Positions 33,032 through 35,931 of a stretch of DNA of 35,931 nt are shown piece after piece (within the stretch, counting starts at the first letter, position 1; each line of letters begins with the position of its first letter). This stretch comes from Gammaproteobacteria bacterium HGW-Gammaproteobacteria-11. Its GTDB lineage: Bacteria; Pseudomonadota; Gammaproteobacteria; Pseudomonadales; Pseudomonadaceae. The translations under genes were made by a program, and so were the position numbers. Below the pieces are notes generated by a model, which saw nothing but the letters and a program-made list of their open reading frames with translations, ran no database searches and was not told where the DNA came from. Location of the stretch: contig PGZJ01000012.1 of NCBI GenBank assembly GCA_002840055.1, forward strand, positions 1 through 35,931, read 5' to 3'.

Positions 33032-33061
33032 TATGGATGACACTTGTGGGTGTCATCCATA
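33032..33061. repeat. Perfect 12-bp inverted repeat between gp2 and alpA
   Basis: TATGGATGACAC at 33032-33043 and GTGTCATCCATA at 33050-33061 are exact inverse copies around a 6-nt loop (TTGTGG). There is no U-tract on either strand, so it is not an intrinsic terminator. It may be a regulator site or a replication-origin hairpin for the Gp2-like initiator. The rest of 32999-33190 is A+T-rich with no gene. Confidence 0.55.
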
Positions 33062-33190
33062 TACCAATAATCACACTACTAAAGCATACTACCAATACCG
33101 AGAAGAAAAATTCATAAGATGCAGCTTATCAACTACATACACACAGACAAAGACCATAAAAACCTAGAACTAACTACTCGCGTAAAATAT

Positions 33191-33221
33191 CACCACAGCC
33201 GGGTTCGCCCCGACCGTGGTG
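33191..33221 (-). terminator. Hairpin after alpA
   Basis: CACCAC at 33191-33196 with GTGGTG at 33216-33221, plus an inner CGGG/CCCG stem, forms a hairpin just past the alpA stop. On the minus strand it is followed by ATATTTTAC, a modest U-tract, so it is probably an intrinsic terminator for alpA. Confidence 0.5.
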
Positions 33222-33258
33222 ACAACCAACTATTTACAAGAACAGCTGGAGCTTCACC

Positions 33259-33453
33259 TTAAGAAACTTCTTGAATATCTCGCTCTGCCACCCTCTCCAG
33301 TATCCATTCAGACACCTCACCCTCCAGCCAACCCACGCTTCTTCCTCCCAAGGGAATTGGCTTCGGAAACCAACTTTCGGAAACGTACTTGTAAATTGTG
33401 GAGCGCCCGAGACCGGTCATCTCCATTACCTGCTGCAATCGAATTACTTTCAT
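33259..33453 (-). CDS. alpA: AlpA-family excisionase-like regulator
   Basis: A 64-residue MerR-like winged helix: VIRLQQVMEMTGLGRSTIYKYVSESWFPKPIPLGGRSVGW, then EVSEWILERVAER. This matches AlpA-type regulators, which act as activators of integrase expression or as excisionases in P4-like and CP4-57-like elements. GGAGCTC lies before the ATG. It is upstream of the Gp2-like gene on the same strand. An integrase partner would be expected nearby, but none is visible. Confidence 0.9.
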   Translation of the reverse strand: MKVIRLQQVMEMTGLGRSTIYKYVSESWFPKPIPLGGRSVGWLEGEVSEWILERVAERDIQEVS

Positions 33454-33824
33454 GATGAGCTCCTAACTTGACTCATCAGATCTGGCTTCCCCGTCCTTTT
33501 TTACACGCCGTCAAGCCCTCCCCTACCGAACAACCACCCGCCCCCACACCTGGCTTTCTCTGTAAAAAGTGAGGTCGACGATCAAAGCCAGCTCCTGATC
33601 GCACAACGCGTCAACGCACCTATCACCAACCTAGCCACAGGACACTGAATCGAACCGAAAAGACGATTCAGAACGCTGCCCCACCCGTTAGCCCCCATGT
33701 ATACTGCGCCTACGACTGATTAAAACCTCTATGGAACCAGTAGAATACACCAAAAACACAACATAAATTGACCTACAGAATCACTGAAATTCTACTAGAG
33801 TCTAAGCTAGGAAGAACTTACCTC
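33454..33824 (+). promoter_or_regulatory. Intergenic region with inverted repeat and a candidate promoter
   Basis: 371 bp without a gene. CTGAATCG at 33645-33652 and CGATTCAG at 33664-33671 are a perfect 8-bp inverted pair. An extended -10 (TG followed directly by TATACT at 33700-33705) could drive the plus-strand gene at 33825; no good -35 is seen. Near 33574 AAAGTGAGG may be a ribosome-binding-like coincidence. Confidence 0.4.
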
Positions 33825-34673
33825 ATGGCTAACGCAATCAACGACAGCCTCCAGAAAACGCTGAACGGTCTCAATGTAGATAGCAGGCTAAGCACCTGGC
33901 TATGGCTCTTCCTGAAAAGCCAAGCCCCACACGCCAATCTCGGGGAGCTCGGCAGCCCTGGCATGCGAGACCGCATGGCAGATCTCATCCAGAACACTCA
34001 ATTAAACGCAGAGCTTATTGAGGCACAAAGCGCCTTATTCTTGCTGCCAGAAAAAGATTTAGAGTGGATAACAAACAACAAGAGACAAAATTTATTTATA
34101 TCTAGAAAGCTTATTGAAAAAACCGGTTATCAGCCCACCCTGCCACCAACCAACTTGACGGGTAGAGCTCTTACCATTGCCATGGTGGACATATGGGCAA
34201 TAGAAAAAAACCATAAATCATGGATAATCAATCAAGTAAAATTTGAATGGGAACAGCACTCGAGCTCAGACCAGATATTCAAATGGTTTGATGCTAGCGA
34301 CATCGAACAAAGGCTAGAAACCGCATGGGAAATAACTAAAAGGAAATTCCCACTCCTGACATCCCAACAAAACACCCCAAAAGAAAAAGACGAATTTATA
34401 ATTTTGCTCGAAACCCAGCTCATTACCACATCAGATAAAATACTACTCATGGAATTCATCAAGAAACGATGGAGCCAAAATAAATATCGAGCAAAATTAA
34501 CGGGAAAAAAACAATACAACTTCATCCTATCTGACAAGACAATAAATCGCCTTGACAGGCTAGCGGATAAATACGATTTAAAAAGAACCGAAGTGCTAGA
34601 AATACTGATTCAGATGGAAGAGGAAAAAGGGATTTATATCTCAGAAAGAAAAGCTCTAACTAAATTGACCTAG
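33825..34673 (+). CDS. Element protein with a ribbon-helix-helix-like C-terminus
   Basis: 282 residues from the ATG at 33825 with AGGAAG about 10 bp upstream; a TTG at 33768 is an alternative. The N-terminal part (STWLWLFLKSQAPHANLGEL) and middle are helical with no family I recognise. The last 50 residues (YNFILSDKTINRLDRLADKYDLKRTEVLEILIQM) look like a strand-helix-helix DNA-binding fold. It is more A+T-rich than most of the window, consistent with belonging to the transferred Gp2/AlpA element. It ends in TAG inside an 8-bp repeat that recurs after the IS. Confidence 0.6.
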   Translation: MANAINDSLQKTLNGLNVDSRLSTWLWLFLKSQAPHANLGELGSPGMRDRMADLIQNTQLNAELIEAQSALFLLPEKDLEWITNNKRQNLFISRKLIEKTGYQPTLPPTNLTGRALTIAMVDIWAIEKNHKSWIINQVKFEWEQHSSSDQIFKWFDASDIEQRLETAWEITKRKFPLLTSQQNTPKEKDEFIILLETQLITTSDKILLMEFIKKRWSQNKYRAKLTGKKQYNFILSDKTINRLDRLADKYDLKRTEVLEILIQMEEEKGIYISERKALTKLT

Positions 34674-35705
34674 TGGACTGTCTAAATGGTTCGTTGATCT
34701 TTCAGGAAGGTTATGCTGTGCGCCCGACGTCTCCCCCGATTTGAGAGCGCTCAGCTTTAAAGTCCAATCCCAGTAACTAGTAGATTGGACATGAAGAAGC
34801 GTTTCATTGAAGAGCAAATCATTGGCTTCCTACGAGAAGCCGAGGCTGGGCTACCTATCAAGGAGCTGTGTCGTCGGCACGGTTTTTCAGATGCCAGTTA
34901 CTACCTCTGGCGTAGCAAGTTTGGCGGGATGAACGTGTCGGATGCGAAGCTCCTGAAGGAGCTGGAAGGCGAAAATGCCCGGCTGAAGAAAATGCTCGCC
35001 GAGTCGATGCTGAAGATCGAAGTCACCCGCGAGGCGTTGCGAAAAAAGTGGTGAGCGCACCCTCCCGTCGCGAGCCGGTGCGCCTGTATGCCGAAGCCCG
35101 CCTGCAGGTGAAAAGGCGTAAGCGCAAGAAGATCCCGATTCCAGATCGACAACCACTGGGCCGTCCTCGGGCCGCCAACCAGGTCTGATCGCACAGCTGA
35201 AGGGCGTGTCATCAAGAGCCTGACCGTGGTGGATGATGCCACCCATGAGGCTGTTGTCATCGTGCCGGAACGAGCAATTGGCGGGCTTTCGCTGACGCGC
35301 ATCCTGGAGCGTCTGGCCATGTCACGAGGTCTGCCCAAAGCCATCCGCACGGACAATGGCAAGGAGTTCTGTGGTCGGGCTATGCTGAATTGGGCTCATC
35401 AGCGAGGTGTGCAGCTGTTCCTGATTGAGCCAGGAAAGCCCAATCAGAACGCCTACATCGAATCGTTTAACGGCCCTTCCGTGATGAATGCCTGAACAAG
35501 CACTGGTTCACCAGCCTGCCGCACGCCAAGGTAGTGATTGAGTCCTGGCGCAGGGAATACAACGAAGAGGGACCGAAGAAGGGATTGGTGGGTTTAACCC
35601 CATCGGCCTATGCCGAGCAACTGGCCTCGAAAGCCGTTACATTGCCCAGGACTCTAAAGCCAGCTGCTACTGAAGAAGGGGGGAGACGTCGCAGACAGCT
35701 CTGCA
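34674..35705 (+). mobile_element. Degenerate IS3-family insertion sequence
   Basis: Contains orfA, the A6G slippery heptamer at 35042-35048 and a decayed orfB. Near the ends GACGTCTCCCCC at 34726-34737 and GGGGGAGACGTC at 35679-35690 are exact inverse copies, and CTGTCT occurs near both outer ends in inverted orientation (34678-34683, 35692-35697). The true tips are uncertain: 34674-35705 if the TGACCTAG repeats are the duplication. About half of orfB is deleted, so it cannot move by itself. Confidence 0.7.
34791..35054 (+). CDS. IS3-family transposase OrfA
   Basis: 87 residues from the ATG at 34791. It has a helix-turn-helix (RFIEEQIIGFLREAEAG, IKELCRRHGFSDASYYLWRSKF) followed by a leucine zipper (LLKELEGENARLKKMLAES). 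This is the DNA-binding OrfA of IS3-family elements, IS407-like. It ends RKKW just after the AAAAAAG slippery site at which a -1 shift would produce OrfAB. It appears intact. Confidence 0.88.
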   Translation: MKKRFIEEQIIGFLREAEAGLPIKELCRRHGFSDASYYLWRSKFGGMNVSDAKLLKELEGENARLKKMLAESMLKIEVTREALRKKW

Positions 35706-35713
35706 TGACCTAG
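35048..35713 (+). pseudogene. IS3-family transposase OrfB, deleted and frameshifted
   Basis: After the -1 slip the frame reads VVSAPSRREPV and is joined directly to RLYAEARLQVKRRKRKKIP; most of the N-terminal domain is deleted. A second small deletion after AANQV removes the first catalytic Asp (WxxD region). The integrase core then continues DRTAEGRVIKSLTVVDDATH, IRTDNGKEFCG (second Asp) and PNQNAYIESFNG (Glu). Another shift near 35474 precedes FRDECLNKHWF to the end. It is non-functional. Confidence 0.85.
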
Positions 35714-35738
35714 GCGCGCAAACTTTAGAAAATCAGCA

Positions 35739-35761
35739 GTGGGGCAAAAAGTGGGGCAAAA
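35739..35761. repeat. Tandem GTGGGGCAAAA repeats near the tRNA
   Basis: GTGGGGCAAAA occurs at 35739-35749 and 35751-35761, one base apart, about 80 bp from the tRNA-Pro 3' end. Short direct repeats in this place often serve as integrase arm-type sites of tRNA-integrated islands (inference). The rest of 35714-35794 holds no gene. Confidence 0.45.
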
Positions 35762-35794
35762 TTCAAAGGCAGGCAAAATCCATCTACCATAAAA

Positions 35795-35824
35795 AAATCC
35801 AGTCACCGTTAAGTGACTGGATTT
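35795..35824 (-). terminator. Intrinsic terminator of tRNA-Pro
   Basis: AAATCCAGTCAC at 35795-35806 and GTGACTGGATTT at 35813-35824 form a perfect 12-bp stem with a 6-nt loop. On the minus strand it ends in a run of T residues (A run at 35791-35797). It lies 12 bp beyond the tRNA 3' end. Confidence 0.85.
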
Positions 35825-35836
35825 TCTAGGGTTTTT

Positions 35837-35914
<78 letters not shown>

Positions 35915-35931
35915 CTGACGCCAACAGCACT

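Larger units (their letters stand above)
34666..35713. repeat. 8-bp direct repeats flanking the IS
   Basis: TGACCTAG occurs at 34666-34673 and again at 35706-35713, immediately outside the insertion-sequence region, whose ends would then be TG at 34674 and CA at 35705. A target-site duplication is possible, although IS3-family duplications are usually 3-5 bp. The right copy also supplies the last codons of the decayed orfB frame. Confidence 0.4.

Overview
The window looks like accessory DNA from a pseudomonad (Pseudomonas or Stutzerimonas type gammaproteobacterium). Codon use is GC-rich, the families are ones common in Pseudomonas genomic islands, and the right edge carries a complete tRNA-Pro(GGG) gene whose 3' end faces the island. 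The whole window reads as one genomic island next to that tRNA. No core chromosomal gene is visible apart from the tRNA.

Left part (1-5.7 kb): a ParE/RelE-type toxin (cut by the window edge) with its ribbon-helix-helix antitoxin, a zinc-ribbon/glycine-zipper protein, a DUF932 protein and a VapBC pair. These are followed by a phage/ICE-like recombination cassette: a frameshifted YqaJ-type exonuclease, a gp3-like recombination directionality factor, a RadC-family protein and a small membrane protein.

Central part (28.4 to 5.7 kb, all minus strand): an almost unbroken run of ten genes with overlapping or closely spaced ends. In transcription order they are a DrmD-like SNF2 helicase, a large Eco57I-class adenine methyltransferase, a 1983-residue helicase, an AAA ATPase, a PIN nuclease, an RNA ligase and a four-gene MksFEBG/Wadjet (JetABCD) SMC plasmid-defence operon. 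The 1983-residue protein carries a DEAD/DEAH helicase, DUF1998, a Vsr/DUF559-like nuclease fold and a LexA-like S24 peptidase domain with its Ser-Lys dyad and Ala-Gly site visible. The first three genes resemble class 1 DISARM, but a DrmA+DrmB-like (or DruE-like) protein is fused to a nuclease and a peptidase, and there is no DrmC phospholipase D gene. The AAA-PIN-RNA ligase trio looks like a separate RNA-cutting and RNA-sealing module. These two are the best candidates for undescribed biology.

Upstream of this operon lie a frameshifted zinc-ribbon/OB-fold membrane protein and, divergently, a frameshifted WYL-domain regulator of the BrxR/CapW kind. A coiled-coil CHAT (caspase-like) protease gene converges on the WYL gene. 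A fused, broken remnant of a dual-specificity phosphatase follows.

Right part (31.8-35.9 kb): two small island genes, then the remains of a small satellite-like element (inovirus Gp2/YagK-YfjJ protein, AlpA regulator, a protein with a ribbon-helix-helix-like C-terminus). An IS3-family insertion sequence in decay sits where an integrase would be expected, between that element and tRNA-Pro. No integrase gene is visible. At least four genes carry single-base frameshifts, which means either a decaying island or local sequence error.
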